Below, one piece after another: positions 35,656 through 44,199 of a stretch of DNA of 64,000 nucleotides. The stretch's first letter is position 1, and every line of letters begins with the position of its first letter. This DNA is from Mycolicibacterium arenosum (lineage in GTDB: Bacteria; Actinomycetota; Actinomycetes; Mycobacteriales; Mycobacteriaceae), in contig NZ_JANDBD010000004.1 of assembly GCF_024320865.1 (NCBI RefSeq), forward strand, positions 310,001 through 374,000, in the 5' to 3' direction. The translations under genes and the position numbers were made by a program. Below the pieces are notes generated by a model that was not told the DNA's origin, made no database searches, and was given only the letters and a program-made list of their open reading frames with translations.

Positions 35656-37216
35656 GCCCGACTACGAGGTCGCCGTCATCGGCGCCGGACCCGGTGGTAT
35701 CGCCGCGGCGCATCATCTGCGCCAGAAGGGGATACGCGACTTCGCGATCATCGAACGGGCCGGCGACTTCGGCGGTACGTGGCGCGACAACCACTACCCC
35801 GGCTTGGCCGTCGACATCCCCAGCCTCTGGTACCAGCTGTCCTTCGCACCCAACCCCGGCTGGTCACGGCTGTTCGCGCCGGGGCCCGAACTGCACCGCT
35901 ACCTGCGCGACACTGCGGCGCAGATGGGGCTGTACCAGCATCTGATCGCCGACGCCGAGGTGGTCGAGCAACGCTGGGACGATGATCAAGGGCTGTGGCA
36001 CTTGACCTTTCGCGATCGTCCGCCGCTCACGTCCCGCTTCCTGATCAGCTCGGTGGGCGGGTACGTCAACGCCAAACAGTCGGTCGACATCGACGGCATC
36101 GAGGACTTCGCGGGCACCGTGCTGCGACCCAACGCATGGGATGACTCGTACGACACCGCTGGCAAGCGGATCGCCGTGGTGGGCACGGGTTCCAGCGGCG
36201 TGCAGATCGCCGCTGCGCTCTCCGCGGACGCCGCCAATCTCGACGTGTTCCAACGAACACCCGCTTGGGTGCTGCCGAAGATCGACTTCGACATCCCGCC
36301 CGCGATGCGGCGAATCCTGCGGGTGCCCGGTGTCTTCCGCGCCGTGAACGCGGCGGGCCGGCTGCTGATGGACGTCGCGATGATCGCACCGATCGTGCAC
36401 GTGTTCGCGCGGTTGCCCGAGCGGGTGCTCGCCCGCCTGATTCCGTTGTACGACGGCTACTGCCGCGCGCTGTACCGGCTGCTGCTGCGCGCCGTCGTGA
36501 AGGACCCCGCGACCCGCGCGGCGCTCGTCCCGCACTACGGCATCATGGCCAAGCGGCCGGTGATCTCGAGCGCGTTCCTGCCCGCCCTGAACAACCCCGA
36601 TACCCACCTGATCACCACACCCATCGAGCGGATCACCCGCACCGGAGTGCGCACGATCGACGGGGTCGAGCACCCCGCCGACCTGTTGGTGCTCGCGACG
36701 GGGTACGAGCTGTGGACCGATCCCGAGACGTACCGGCCGGGAACCGTTCTGGGCGCAGGCGGTTTCGACCTCGCGCACTACTACCGCGCGCACGGCATGC
36801 AGAGCTACGGCGGCACAGCGCACCCGCGCCTGCCCAACCGATGGGAGATCGTCGGGCCCAACGGCTTCGTCGGCTTCGCGTGGTGCGATTTCGTCGAGAC
36901 CATGGCTGCGCACGCCGCGCGCGTGATCGACGAGACCCGGCGCAGCGGCAGCCAGGTCGCCGAGGTCACCCAGGACGCGTTCAACCGGTGGAACGCGGTG
37001 CTGGCCCGCCGCGGCAGAACCGCGCACGTCTACTTCACCGAATGCAACCCGGAGCTCAATACCTATTTCGTCAACTCGCAGCGCGACACCGTGTACCACC
37101 GGCCCCAAACCATCACGGGCTCAAGGTGGTTCGCCAAGCACGGCCCGCTGAGCGACTATCACTTCACCCGCCGCGTCGCGACCGCGGTGCCGCAACCCGA
37201 GGAGCAGACGGCATGA
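35648..37216 (+). CDS. Flavin-containing monooxygenase, BVMO-like with altered fingerprint
   Basis: This 522-residue protein has an FAD loop (VIGAGPGGIAAAHHL), the GTWRDNHYPGLAVDIPS motif of Baeyer-Villiger and related monooxygenases, and a second dinucleotide loop for NADPH (VVGTGSSGVQIA). The BVMO fingerprint FxGxxxHxxxW appears at 154-164 as FAGTVLRPNAW, so the key histidine is arginine (Arg160, codon CGA at 36125). The enzyme may therefore not be a true Baeyer-Villiger enzyme, or may use a modified cycle. GTG start; it overlaps the TetR gene by 8 bases and the SDR by ATGA. It probably oxidises a hydrophobic ketone, aldehyde or heteroatom compound. Confidence 0.87.
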   Translation: MTEPDYEVAVIGAGPGGIAAAHHLRQKGIRDFAIIERAGDFGGTWRDNHYPGLAVDIPSLWYQLSFAPNPGWSRLFAPGPELHRYLRDTAAQMGLYQHLIADAEVVEQRWDDDQGLWHLTFRDRPPLTSRFLISSVGGYVNAKQSVDIDGIEDFAGTVLRPNAWDDSYDTAGKRIAVVGTGSSGVQIAAALSADAANLDVFQRTPAWVLPKIDFDIPPAMRRILRVPGVFRAVNAAGRLLMDVAMIAPIVHVFARLPERVLARLIPLYDGYCRALYRLLLRAVVKDPATRAALVPHYGIMAKRPVISSAFLPALNNPDTHLITTPIERITRTGVRTIDGVEHPADLLVLATGYELWTDPETYRPGTVLGAGGFDLAHYYRAHGMQSYGGTAHPRLPNRWEIVGPNGFVGFAWCDFVETMAAHAARVIDETRRSGSQVAEVTQDAFNRWNAVLARRGRTAHVYFTECNPELNTYFVNSQRDTVYHRPQTITGSRWFAKHGPLSDYHFTRRVATAVPQPEEQTA

Positions 37217-38040
37217 CCGACACCGAACAGCCACTGGCAGGACGCGTCGCCTACGTCACCGGCGGTGCACGCGGCCAGGGACGCTCGCACTGCGTCCGAC
37301 TGGCGCGCGCGGGCGCCGACATCGTCACGATCGACGCGTGCGGACCGGTCGCCGCGCACAACGGCTACCCGCCCGCCACATCCGAGGAACTCGCCGAGAC
37401 GGTGAGCCTGGTCGAGGGCGAGGGCCGCAAGATCGTCGCGAAGGAGGTCGACGTCCGCGATCTGGACGGCCAGCAGCGCGTCGTCGCCGACGCCGTGGAG
37501 CAGTTCGGCAGGCTCGACATCGTCGTCGCCAACGCCGGGGTGATGAACTGGGGCCGGCTGTGGGAGATCTCGCCGCAGCAGTGGCAGGAGGTCGTCGACA
37601 CCAACCTCACGGGCGTGTGGAACACGATCAAGGCCGTGGTGCCGCCGATGATCGACGCCGGCAACGGCGGGTCCATCATCACCATCAGTTCGGCGGCGGG
37701 CATCAAGGCCGTGCCGGGGTGCGGGCACTACTGCGCCACCAAGTTCGGGGTCGTCGCCCTGACGAACTCACTCGCAGTCGAGTTGGGCGAGTACGGAATC
37801 CGGGTCAACTCCGTGCATCCGTACGGCACCGACACCGAGATGGGCAACGACACGTCGATGTGGCAGATGTTCGCCGACCACCAGAACTACATCCACAGCT
37901 TCTCGCCCGGCGCGTTGCCGACCGACACGCTGGCCGCACCCGACCTGGTCTCCGACATCGTGGTGTTCCTGGCGAGCGACGCCTCGTCCCTGCTGACGGC
38001 GGCCCAGATCCCCGCGGACAAGGGCTACCTCAAGGTCTAG
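37213..38040 (+). CDS. Mycofactocin-type SDR oxidoreductase
   Basis: This 275-residue protein begins MTDTEQPLAGRVAYVTGGARGQGRS. GARGQGRSHCVRLARAGADIVTID and VVANAGVMNWGRLWEI are typical of mycofactocin-coupled SDRs, whose NAD stays bound and is reoxidised through mycofactocin. The catalytic residues are the serine in TISSAAG and HYCATK. GIRVNSVHPYGTDTEM follows. It probably oxidises an alcohol made or used by the monooxygenase operon. The start is coupled to the monooxygenase stop (ATGA), and its stop overlaps the stop of the opposite-strand thioesterase. Mycofactocin genes are not in this window. Confidence 0.87.
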   Translation: MTDTEQPLAGRVAYVTGGARGQGRSHCVRLARAGADIVTIDACGPVAAHNGYPPATSEELAETVSLVEGEGRKIVAKEVDVRDLDGQQRVVADAVEQFGRLDIVVANAGVMNWGRLWEISPQQWQEVVDTNLTGVWNTIKAVVPPMIDAGNGGSIITISSAAGIKAVPGCGHYCATKFGVVALTNSLAVELGEYGIRVNSVHPYGTDTEMGNDTSMWQMFADHQNYIHSFSPGALPTDTLAAPDLVSDIVVFLASDASSLLTAAQIPADKGYLKV

Positions 38041-38918
38041 AGTCGCGACTCCGCCTTGATCGACGTGTCGGTGGTGCGCAGCGGCCGGATCAGAGCGTCC
38101 TGGGCGAACGACGCGATGAGCTCACCCTCCTCGGTGTGCACGGCGCCTCGGACATAGGACATGCCCGCGCCGACCTGTGTGCTCTCGTGGCTGTACAGCA
38201 GCCAGCCGCCCCAGGCGAACGGCTCGTGGAAGCTCACCGAGATCGTCATGGGCGCGGTCGACACCGTCAGGTGGGCCTGCGCGGTGCCGATCCCCTCGTG
38301 GGCGCGCATGGTCGTCGAAATGCCCAGGTGGCCGGTGAAATACGCGATCAGCGCCTTGGCGAGTTCATCGCGCGCGGGGACGGGGTCGTAGTGCAGCCAG
38401 GCGTACAGCTCGGGCGGGCCGACCTCGTCGGGACTGTTGACGTCGACCACGTCGACCAGTCGCAGCTGACGCCCGACCATCGGCATCTCGGAGTGGTTGG
38501 CGTCGGCGGGCGCCCCGACGTCGGGCTTCGGCAGGTGATGGCGGATGACGTCGTCGGACGGCACGTCGGCGAACACCGTCACGGTGATGCACCGTTTCCC
38601 GTTCTGGGTGACGTTCACGACAGCCGTTGCCGTGGAACGGCCTTCGGCCACCACGTCGATCGCGAGCTCGACCGGCGGGCCGACGACGACCGCGCGCGCG
38701 AACACCGCGTACGCCGAACGCACCGACTTCCCCTCGAAGCGCTTGCCGACCGCGACGATCGCCTGCGCCAGAACCTGGGTGCCCTCGACGACCTGGCGGG
38801 CGTCCTCGCCGACGACGCCGGTCCGCCCGACGAAGGTGTCCGGGCCGGTCTGCTCGACGTCGAACAGCTCCAGCAGTTCCTCCACGGTCCACTCGCCTTG
38901 AGCAGCCTCCGTCGTCAT
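38037..38918 (-). CDS. Acyl-CoA thioesterase (TesB-like double hotdog)
   Basis: From ATG 38918 (MTTEAAQGEWTVEELLELFDVEQ) the product is 293 residues in two hotdog repeats. Repeat one has VEGTQVLAQAIVAVGKRFEGKSVRSAYAVFARAV. Repeat two has AHEGIGTAQAHLTVSTAPMTISVSFHEPF, then WLLYSHESTQVGAGMSYVRGAVHTEEGELIASFAQDALIR, the usual end of TesB. It hydrolyses acyl-CoA to free acid and CoA. The frame up to 39572 is spurious and runs through the TetR gene. It is divergent from that TetR, and the shared 69-base promoter has the GGTAACGTCATT motif, so the TetR probably controls it. Confidence 0.85.
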   Translation of the reverse strand: MTTEAAQGEWTVEELLELFDVEQTGPDTFVGRTGVVGEDARQVVEGTQVLAQAIVAVGKRFEGKSVRSAYAVFARAVVVGPPVELAIDVVAEGRSTATAVVNVTQNGKRCITVTVFADVPSDDVIRHHLPKPDVGAPADANHSEMPMVGRQLRLVDVVDVNSPDEVGPPELYAWLHYDPVPARDELAKALIAYFTGHLGISTTMRAHEGIGTAQAHLTVSTAPMTISVSFHEPFAWGGWLLYSHESTQVGAGMSYVRGAVHTEEGELIASFAQDALIRPLRTTDTSIKAESRL

Positions 38919-38972
38919 GCGCCCACCTCTCGTCCGATGTCGCGGCAACAGCACCGCGGACCCTGTGCAGAC

Positions 38973-38984
38973 GGTAACGTCATT
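38973..38984. promoter_or_regulatory. Shared TetR-type motif, copy 1
   Basis: GGTAACGTCATT lies three bases before the TetR ATG at 38988 and also in the upstream region of the divergent thioesterase gene. The same 12 bases occur within a perfect palindrome before the amidohydrolase gene (39678-39696). Here only the left arm and centre are kept. Confidence 0.5.
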
Positions 38985-38987
38985 CTC

Positions 38988-39608
38988 ATGGCCAAGTCGA
39001 GTGCCCACTCCGCGCCCACCGGCGCGACCGACGAGGAGTCGCGCGCCACCCGCTTCATGAAGTCCGCGCTGGCCATCCTCGGCGAGACGGGCCGCGCCGA
39101 CTTCACCGTGCTCGAGGTCGTCGAGCGCTCGAAGACGTCGCTGCGGTCGTTCTACCAGCACTTCTCCAGTAAGGACGAGCTTCTGCTGGCGCTCATCGAG
39201 ACGATCATGGCCGAGTCGACACTGCGCTGGCGCCAGGACACCGACGGACTTCCCGCGCCCGAGGCGTTGCGCAAGTTGATCAACCGCGTCGCCCATCCGG
39301 CGACGTCCACGAAGCAGGACAGCATCAACCGCGGCCTGACGTTCTACAACGACCATCTGGCCGAGACGGTGCCGACCGAGTACGCGCGGGTGCTGGCGCC
39401 GGTCAAAGTGCTGATCGGCGAGATCATCGAGCGCGGCATCGCCGAGGGGGTGTTCGCGGCCGACCTCGACGTCGATCCGACCGCGACGCTGATCATGCAG
39501 TCGGCGATGGGCGCGATGCGGCTGCGCGTGCTCGGCGCCGAGCTCAACGACGCCCCCCTCGAGGCGCGGCACATCTACGACTTCTGTCTTCGCGCACTGC
39601 GTGCCTGA
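38988..39608 (+). CDS. TetR family transcriptional regulator
   Basis: From ATG 38988 the product is 206 residues. A disordered lead of about 15 residues precedes ATRFMKSALAILGETGRADFTVLEVVERSKTSLRSFYQHFSSKDELLLALIE, a TetR helix-turn-helix with the YQHFSSKDELL ending. The helical ligand domain follows (TLIMQSAMGAMRLRVLG). Motif copies at its own promoter and at the next operon suggest it represses itself, the thioesterase and the amidohydrolase/acyl-CoA dehydrogenase operon. The inducer may be a CoA thioester. The longest frame begins at 37338 and is spurious before 38988. Confidence 0.88.
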   Translation: MAKSSAHSAPTGATDEESRATRFMKSALAILGETGRADFTVLEVVERSKTSLRSFYQHFSSKDELLLALIETIMAESTLRWRQDTDGLPAPEALRKLINRVAHPATSTKQDSINRGLTFYNDHLAETVPTEYARVLAPVKVLIGEIIERGIAEGVFAADLDVDPTATLIMQSAMGAMRLRVLGAELNDAPLEARHIYDFCLRALRA

Positions 39609-39677
39609 CCCGCGAAACCCCGCCTGACCTGCGTGCTGAGCACTCTCACAAACACCCCTGTTTTCCCTGCTCCCGAC

Positions 39678-39696
39678 GTGGTAACGTCATTACCAC
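39678..39696. promoter_or_regulatory. Shared TetR-type motif, copy 2 (perfect palindrome)
   Basis: GTGGTAACGTCATTACCAC has perfect seven-base arms around CGTCA. It lies 31 bases before the amidohydrolase GTG and shares GGTAACGTCATT with the site at 38973. It is a probable operator for the upstream TetR. Confidence 0.6.
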
Positions 39697-39727
39697 CAGC
39701 CCAGAACCAGACTTCAGGAGGCGAATC

Positions 39728-40951
39728 GTGACCCGCGACCTGCCCTATCCCGTGTTCGACGCCGACAACCACTTCTACGAGCCGAAGGAAGCGCTGACCC
39801 AGTTCCTGCCGGATCACCGCAAGGGCGTCATCGACTACATCGACGTCCGGGGTCGCACGAAGATCATGGTGCGCAACGTGGTCAGCGACTACATCCCGAA
39901 CCCGACGTTCGAGGTCGTCGCCCGGCCCGGCGCGCAGGAGGAGTACTTCCGGCACGGCAGCGGCGGGAAGAGCTTCCGCGAGGTCATGGGCAAGCCCATG
40001 AAGGCGATCCCCGCGTTCCGCAATCCCGAGGCCCGCCTCGAGGTGATGGACGGCCTCGCGCTCGACTACACGTTGATGTTCCCGACGCTGGCGAGCCTGG
40101 TCGAGGAGCGACTGAAGGACGATCCCGATCTGATCCTCGACATCGTGCACGCGCTGAACCAGTGGATGTACGAGACGTGGCAGTTCAACTACGAGGACCG
40201 CATCTTCTCCACGCCGGTCATCAACCTGGGCGTCGTGGACCGCGCACTCGAGGAACTCGAGTGGTGCCTCGAGCGCGGCGCCAAGACCGTACTCGTCCGG
40301 CCCGCACCGGTACCCGGGTACCGCGGCACCCGCTCGCTGGGCATGGAGGAGTTCGACCCGTTCTGGGACGCCTGCGTCAAGGCCGGCATCCCCGTGTCGA
40401 TGCACGCCTCGGACAGCGGCTACTCCGAGTACCTCAACGACTGGGAGCCGGGCGACGAGTTCAAGCCGTTCGCGCCCACGTCGTTCCGGATGGTCGCGAT
40501 GGGCAAGCGGCCCATCGAGGACACGATGGCGGCGATGGTCTGCCACGGCGCACTGACCCGCAACCCCGACCTGCGCATCCTGTCGATCGAGAACGGCGCG
40601 GACTGGGTGCCGTATCTCTTCAAGCAGTTCAAGAGCGTCTACTCGAAGATGCCGCAGGGCTTCCTCGAGGACCCCATCGAGGCGTTCCGCCGGTGCGTCT
40701 ACGTCGCACCGTTCTGGGAGGACGACTTCGCCCAGATGGCCGACCTGTGCGGGATCGACCGGGTGATCTTCGGATCGGACTGGCCGCATCCGGAGGGCCT
40801 CGCCCAGCCCACCCATCTGATCGACGACCTGCAGGGCCTCGACGCGGAGGGCCAACGGAAGGTGATGGGCGGCAACATGATCGACCTGTTCAAGATTCCC
40901 AACGAGGTCGTGTTCAAGCCGGGCGTTCCCGAACTGGTGCTCGCTGAATGA
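39728..40951 (+). CDS. Metal-dependent amidohydrolase family protein
   Basis: This 407-residue protein from GTG 39728 has the amidohydrolase-2 pattern: VFDADNHFYE (first metal site, here DxNH rather than DxH), SMHASDSG, LSIENGADWVPYLF and FGSDWPHPEGLA with the late aspartate. An AGGAGG ribosome site is five bases upstream. Relatives hydrolyse or decarboxylate cyclic and aromatic substrates. It is first in an operon with two acyl-CoA dehydrogenases, and its stop overlaps the next start (ATGA). A ring-opening or hydrolytic step before CoA-dependent oxidation is plausible but unproven. Confidence 0.87.
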   Translation: MTRDLPYPVFDADNHFYEPKEALTQFLPDHRKGVIDYIDVRGRTKIMVRNVVSDYIPNPTFEVVARPGAQEEYFRHGSGGKSFREVMGKPMKAIPAFRNPEARLEVMDGLALDYTLMFPTLASLVEERLKDDPDLILDIVHALNQWMYETWQFNYEDRIFSTPVINLGVVDRALEELEWCLERGAKTVLVRPAPVPGYRGTRSLGMEEFDPFWDACVKAGIPVSMHASDSGYSEYLNDWEPGDEFKPFAPTSFRMVAMGKRPIEDTMAAMVCHGALTRNPDLRILSIENGADWVPYLFKQFKSVYSKMPQGFLEDPIEAFRRCVYVAPFWEDDFAQMADLCGIDRVIFGSDWPHPEGLAQPTHLIDDLQGLDAEGQRKVMGGNMIDLFKIPNEVVFKPGVPELVLAE

Positions 40952-42078
40952 GCGAACCGGACTCCCCCGAACGGCTGTTGTTCGCGTCGACGGCGCAGGC
41001 CTTCCTCGCCAAGGAGGCGCCACTTCCGCGGGTACGCGAACTGCACGCCGCCGGAACGTCCTTCGAGCGCGACTGGTGGCGCCGCGCCGCCGAGTTGGGC
41101 TGGGCCAGCATGCTGGTTCCCGAGGAACTCGGCGGCGGCAGCGTCTCCGGTGACGGCGTCGGCGACCTCGCCCTGGTGGCCGAGCAGATCGGCCACTCCG
41201 TCGCACCAGGCCCCTTCCACCCGGTGAACACCGTGCTCGCCGGCCTGGCGGATGCGGAGAACGCGTCGAGCCACGCCGAGACCATCGAAGCGCTCGTCGG
41301 CGGCGAGCTCGTCGCATCCTGGGCGGTGTACGAGCCGCGACGGGCCTGGGCGCCCCTCGAGACCACCGTCACGGCAACGCCCGACGGCGACGGCTTCCGC
41401 GTCGACGGCGTCAAGGACCGTGTCGAGGCGGGTGCCGACAGCGACCTGTTCCTGGTCGTCACCCGGATCGGTGAGGACCTGCAGCAGTTCCTGGTGCCCG
41501 CGGATGCGGCGGGCGTGACGGTCGAGCCGCAGGATTCGGTCGACCTGGTGAAGCGCTACGCCCGCGTCACGTTCGAGGGCGTCACCGCGGGGGTCGCGGT
41601 GGGTACCTCGGCACAAACCGAGGCGCTGATCGCCCGCCAGTCGCAGGTGGCCCAGGTGCTGCAGTGCGCGGAGGTGCTGGGAATCCTGGACACCGTGCTG
41701 GAGTTCACGATTCAGTGGGCGCTGGACCGGTATTCGTTCGGCCGGCCGCTCGCGTCGTATCAGGCGCTCAAGCACCAGTTCGCCGATATGAAGATCTGGC
41801 TCGAGGCCTGTCGCGCCACCACCGCGGCAGCGGTCACCGCCGTCGGGTCTCGTGCCGCCGACGCCGATCTGCTGGCCAGCATCGCGAAGTCCTACGTGGG
41901 TGAACACGCGGCCCCGATGCTGCAGCGCTGCGTTCAGCTGCACGGCGGTATCGGCGTGACGTGGGAGCACGACCTGCACCTGTTCCTGCGCCGAGTCACG
42001 TTGTACCGCGCCATGTTCGGCACTCCCGAGGACCACAACCTGCGTGTGTTCGCACACGCCGAGAAGGCTGCATCGTGA
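40948..42078 (+). CDS. Acyl-CoA dehydrogenase, first of a pair
   Basis: This 376-residue acyl-CoA dehydrogenase family protein has RRAAELGWASMLVPEELGGGS, a rather divergent middle domain (ELVASWAVYEPRRAW), and the C-terminal ALDRYSFGRPLASYQALKHQFADM and QLHGGIGVTWEHDLHLFLRRV. It oxidises acyl-CoA to enoyl-CoA with FAD, passing electrons to ETF. The middle domain is weak for FAD contacts and the protein lies directly before a second, more standard copy. The two therefore may form an alpha2beta2 complex, as known for mycobacterial sterol FadE pairs. Coupled by ATGA before and GTGA after. Confidence 0.9.
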   Translation: MSEPDSPERLLFASTAQAFLAKEAPLPRVRELHAAGTSFERDWWRRAAELGWASMLVPEELGGGSVSGDGVGDLALVAEQIGHSVAPGPFHPVNTVLAGLADAENASSHAETIEALVGGELVASWAVYEPRRAWAPLETTVTATPDGDGFRVDGVKDRVEAGADSDLFLVVTRIGEDLQQFLVPADAAGVTVEPQDSVDLVKRYARVTFEGVTAGVAVGTSAQTEALIARQSQVAQVLQCAEVLGILDTVLEFTIQWALDRYSFGRPLASYQALKHQFADMKIWLEACRATTAAAVTAVGSRAADADLLASIAKSYVGEHAAPMLQRCVQLHGGIGVTWEHDLHLFLRRVTLYRAMFGTPEDHNLRVFAHAEKAAS

Positions 42079-43337
42079 CAGAAACCACCGCCGCGCCCAC
42101 CGCGTCGGCCACGTCGGAGACCGTCGAGGAGTTCGCGCTGCGGGCCAGGACGTGGCTCGCGGAGAACCTCCCCGGTATCGACCGGCGCAACCCGCCGAGC
42201 GCCGATCGCGGTGAGATCGAGCCGTGGCTGCGCGCCCGCGAACTGCAGAAGAAGCTCTACGACGGCGGCTTCGCAGGGATCTGCTTTCCGCGCGAGTACG
42301 GCGGACTCGGTCTGCCGATCGCCTATCAGCGGGCCTTCGACGAGGAGTCCCGCGACTACGAGATGCCGCTCATCCTGAACACGCCGACGTTCACGATCTG
42401 CGCAGCGACCATCCTGGACACCGGGTCGGAAGAGCAGAAGCGCGAACGCATCTCGGCGGCGATCCGCGGCGAGGAGGTGCTCGTCCAGCTGCTGTCCGAG
42501 CCGTCCGGCGGATCGGATCTCGCCAGCGTGATCACGCGCGCCGACCGCAGGGGCGACAGGTGGGTGATCAACGGCGCGAAGACGTGGAGCACCAGCGCAT
42601 TCGCCGCCGACTACGGCCTACTACTCGCCCGCACCAACTGGGACGTGCCGAAGCACGAGGGCCTGACGATGTTTCTCGTCAAGCTCGACAGCCCCGGCAT
42701 CGACATGCGCCGGATCAAGCAGGTCAACGGCTCGGAGGAGTTCTGCGAGGAGTTCTTCGACGGCCTGGAAGTCGGCGACGACGCGGTGGTCGGCGAGGTC
42801 AACGACGGCTGGAACGTCGCGTCGCGGCAGCTCTATCACGAACGGCGGGCCGTCGGCGGCGGCTCCGAGTTCGCCAGCGGGATCGGCGCGGAGGGCAAGT
42901 CCGATCAGCCCATCGACTACGTCGAGTTCGTCGAGGAGATCGGCCAGAGCGACAACGAGCGCATCCGTGAGATGGCGGGCCGCGCCCTGGTGGTGCGGGC
43001 CGTCCACGAGCAGCTCATCGACCACGTCTATCACGGGGTGCTCGAGGGAACGCTGCCTCCCGCAGCGGGTTCCATCATCCGGATCTCGCACGCGGAGAAC
43101 GTTCAGTTCGAGATGGACGTCACGCTGGCGATGACGGGGGCGGCCGGTGTCGTCGACGACGGCAGCGGTCTGTTCCGCATCGGCAACCGGTACCTGGCCC
43201 GGCAGGCGGCGTCGCTCGGCGGTGGCACCACCGAGATCGCCCGCAACATCATCGGCGAACGGGTGCTGGGCTTTCCGCGCGAGCACGCCGCCGACCGGGG
43301 TGTGCCGTTCAATCAGGTCAAGCGCAGACGCGACTGA
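42075..43337 (+). CDS. Acyl-CoA dehydrogenase, second of a pair
   Basis: From GTG 42075 (VTETTAAPTASATSETVEEF) the product is 420 residues. FAGICFPREYGGLGLPIAYQRAF, VQLLSEPSGGSDLASVITRADR (FAD and substrate loop), WVINGAKTWSTSAFAADYGLLLART, and the C-terminal ASLGGGTTEIARNIIGERVLGFPRE are all standard. The GGGTTEIARNIIGE piece is the FAD/active-site end of FadE proteins. With the previous gene it probably forms one enzyme acting on a bulky or branched acyl-CoA. The longer frame from 41961 is spurious. It is the last gene of the TetR-linked operon; the next gene is on the other strand one base past its stop. Confidence 0.92.
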   Translation: MTETTAAPTASATSETVEEFALRARTWLAENLPGIDRRNPPSADRGEIEPWLRARELQKKLYDGGFAGICFPREYGGLGLPIAYQRAFDEESRDYEMPLILNTPTFTICAATILDTGSEEQKRERISAAIRGEEVLVQLLSEPSGGSDLASVITRADRRGDRWVINGAKTWSTSAFAADYGLLLARTNWDVPKHEGLTMFLVKLDSPGIDMRRIKQVNGSEEFCEEFFDGLEVGDDAVVGEVNDGWNVASRQLYHERRAVGGGSEFASGIGAEGKSDQPIDYVEFVEEIGQSDNERIREMAGRALVVRAVHEQLIDHVYHGVLEGTLPPAAGSIIRISHAENVQFEMDVTLAMTGAAGVVDDGSGLFRIGNRYLARQAASLGGGTTEIARNIIGERVLGFPREHAADRGVPFNQVKRRRD

Positions 43338-43338
43338 G

Positions 43339-44199
43339 TCAGGCGTTTACCTCGGCGCGCGCACGCTTGCGCAGCGTCGACTCCAGCGTGCTCATCACGT
43401 CGTAGTACCGCGTCGGTGCCAGCCGGGCCAGCGCGTCGAACACGTACGCGTCGGGGCCGACCAGGATGCGCGCCTTTCCCGCCACGACACCGCGGTGGAT
43501 GATCGCGGCCGCCTTGTCGGGTTGGGTCATCGTGATCGCGGCGAACTCGGCGGCCATCTGCTCGTGGGTACGGCCGCGGCCCTCCGGATCCCTGCGGAAC
43601 CGCGCGTTCCGCACGATGCCGGTGTTGATGCCGCCGGGATGCACGTTGATCGCCCGCACACCGGTGCCCCGCAGTTCCTGCCGCAGCGAGTCGGTAAACC
43701 CGCGGACCGCGAATTTCGCTGCGCAGTAGGCTGATTGATTGGGCATCCCGACCAGACCGAAGACGCTCGACGTGTTGACGATCGCGCCGGAATCCTGGGC
43801 CGCGAGCAAGGGTAGGAACGCCCTGGTGCCGTTGACGACACCGTGGAAGTTGATGTCCCACAGCCACTGGTCGTCCTGCTCGTCGCTGTCCAGCACGCTC
43901 GAGGACACCGCGACACCGGCGTTGTTGAACACCGCACCCAGCGGCGCGGGTGCCCAGTCGGCGACCTCGGTCGCGAAATCGCGCTGCGCGGTCGCGTCGC
44001 GGACGTCCAGCACCCGCACCAGCGTCGGTCCGCTCAGCAGGGCGTCGGTCTCCTTGAGCCCCTGTTCGTTGACGTCCGTGATCGCCACCGGGCAGCCGTG
44101 CGCGGAAAGTCGCTGCGCGAGTGCGCGTCCGATACCGGACGCGGCGCCGCTGATGGCGACGGTGCGGCCCGAGATGACGTGGTCGGCCGATCTGCTCAT
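43339..44199 (-). CDS. SDR family oxidoreductase
   Basis: From ATG 44199 (MSRSADHVISGRTVAISGAASGIGRALAQ) the protein is 286 residues. The nucleotide loop GAASGIG, the catalytic region NTSSVFGLVG with YCAAK, and VRAINVHPGGINTGI are clear. A long C-terminal tail (ILVGPDAYVFDALARLAPTRYYDVM) is typical of a mycobacterial SDR group often found beside monooxygenases. It probably acts on a hydrophobic alcohol or ketone. The start overlaps the alpha/beta hydrolase stop (ATGA), so P450, hydrolase and SDR form one leftward operon. Confidence 0.88.
   Translation of the reverse strand: MSRSADHVISGRTVAISGAASGIGRALAQRLSAHGCPVAITDVNEQGLKETDALLSGPTLVRVLDVRDATAQRDFATEVADWAPAPLGAVFNNAGVAVSSSVLDSDEQDDQWLWDINFHGVVNGTRAFLPLLAAQDSGAIVNTSSVFGLVGMPNQSAYCAAKFAVRGFTDSLRQELRGTGVRAINVHPGGINTGIVRNARFRRDPEGRGRTHEQMAAEFAAITMTQPDKAAAIIHRGVVAGKARILVGPDAYVFDALARLAPTRYYDVMSTLESTLRKRARAEVNA

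Noticed and set aside
38037..39572. 511-codon frame as one large thioesterase
   Set aside because: The first 218 codons lie antisense to the TetR gene and are unconserved; the hotdog protein starts at 38918.
37338..39608. 756-codon frame as a large TetR protein
   Set aside because: Only the last 206 residues show TetR features; the rest is a shadow of the SDR and thioesterase genes.
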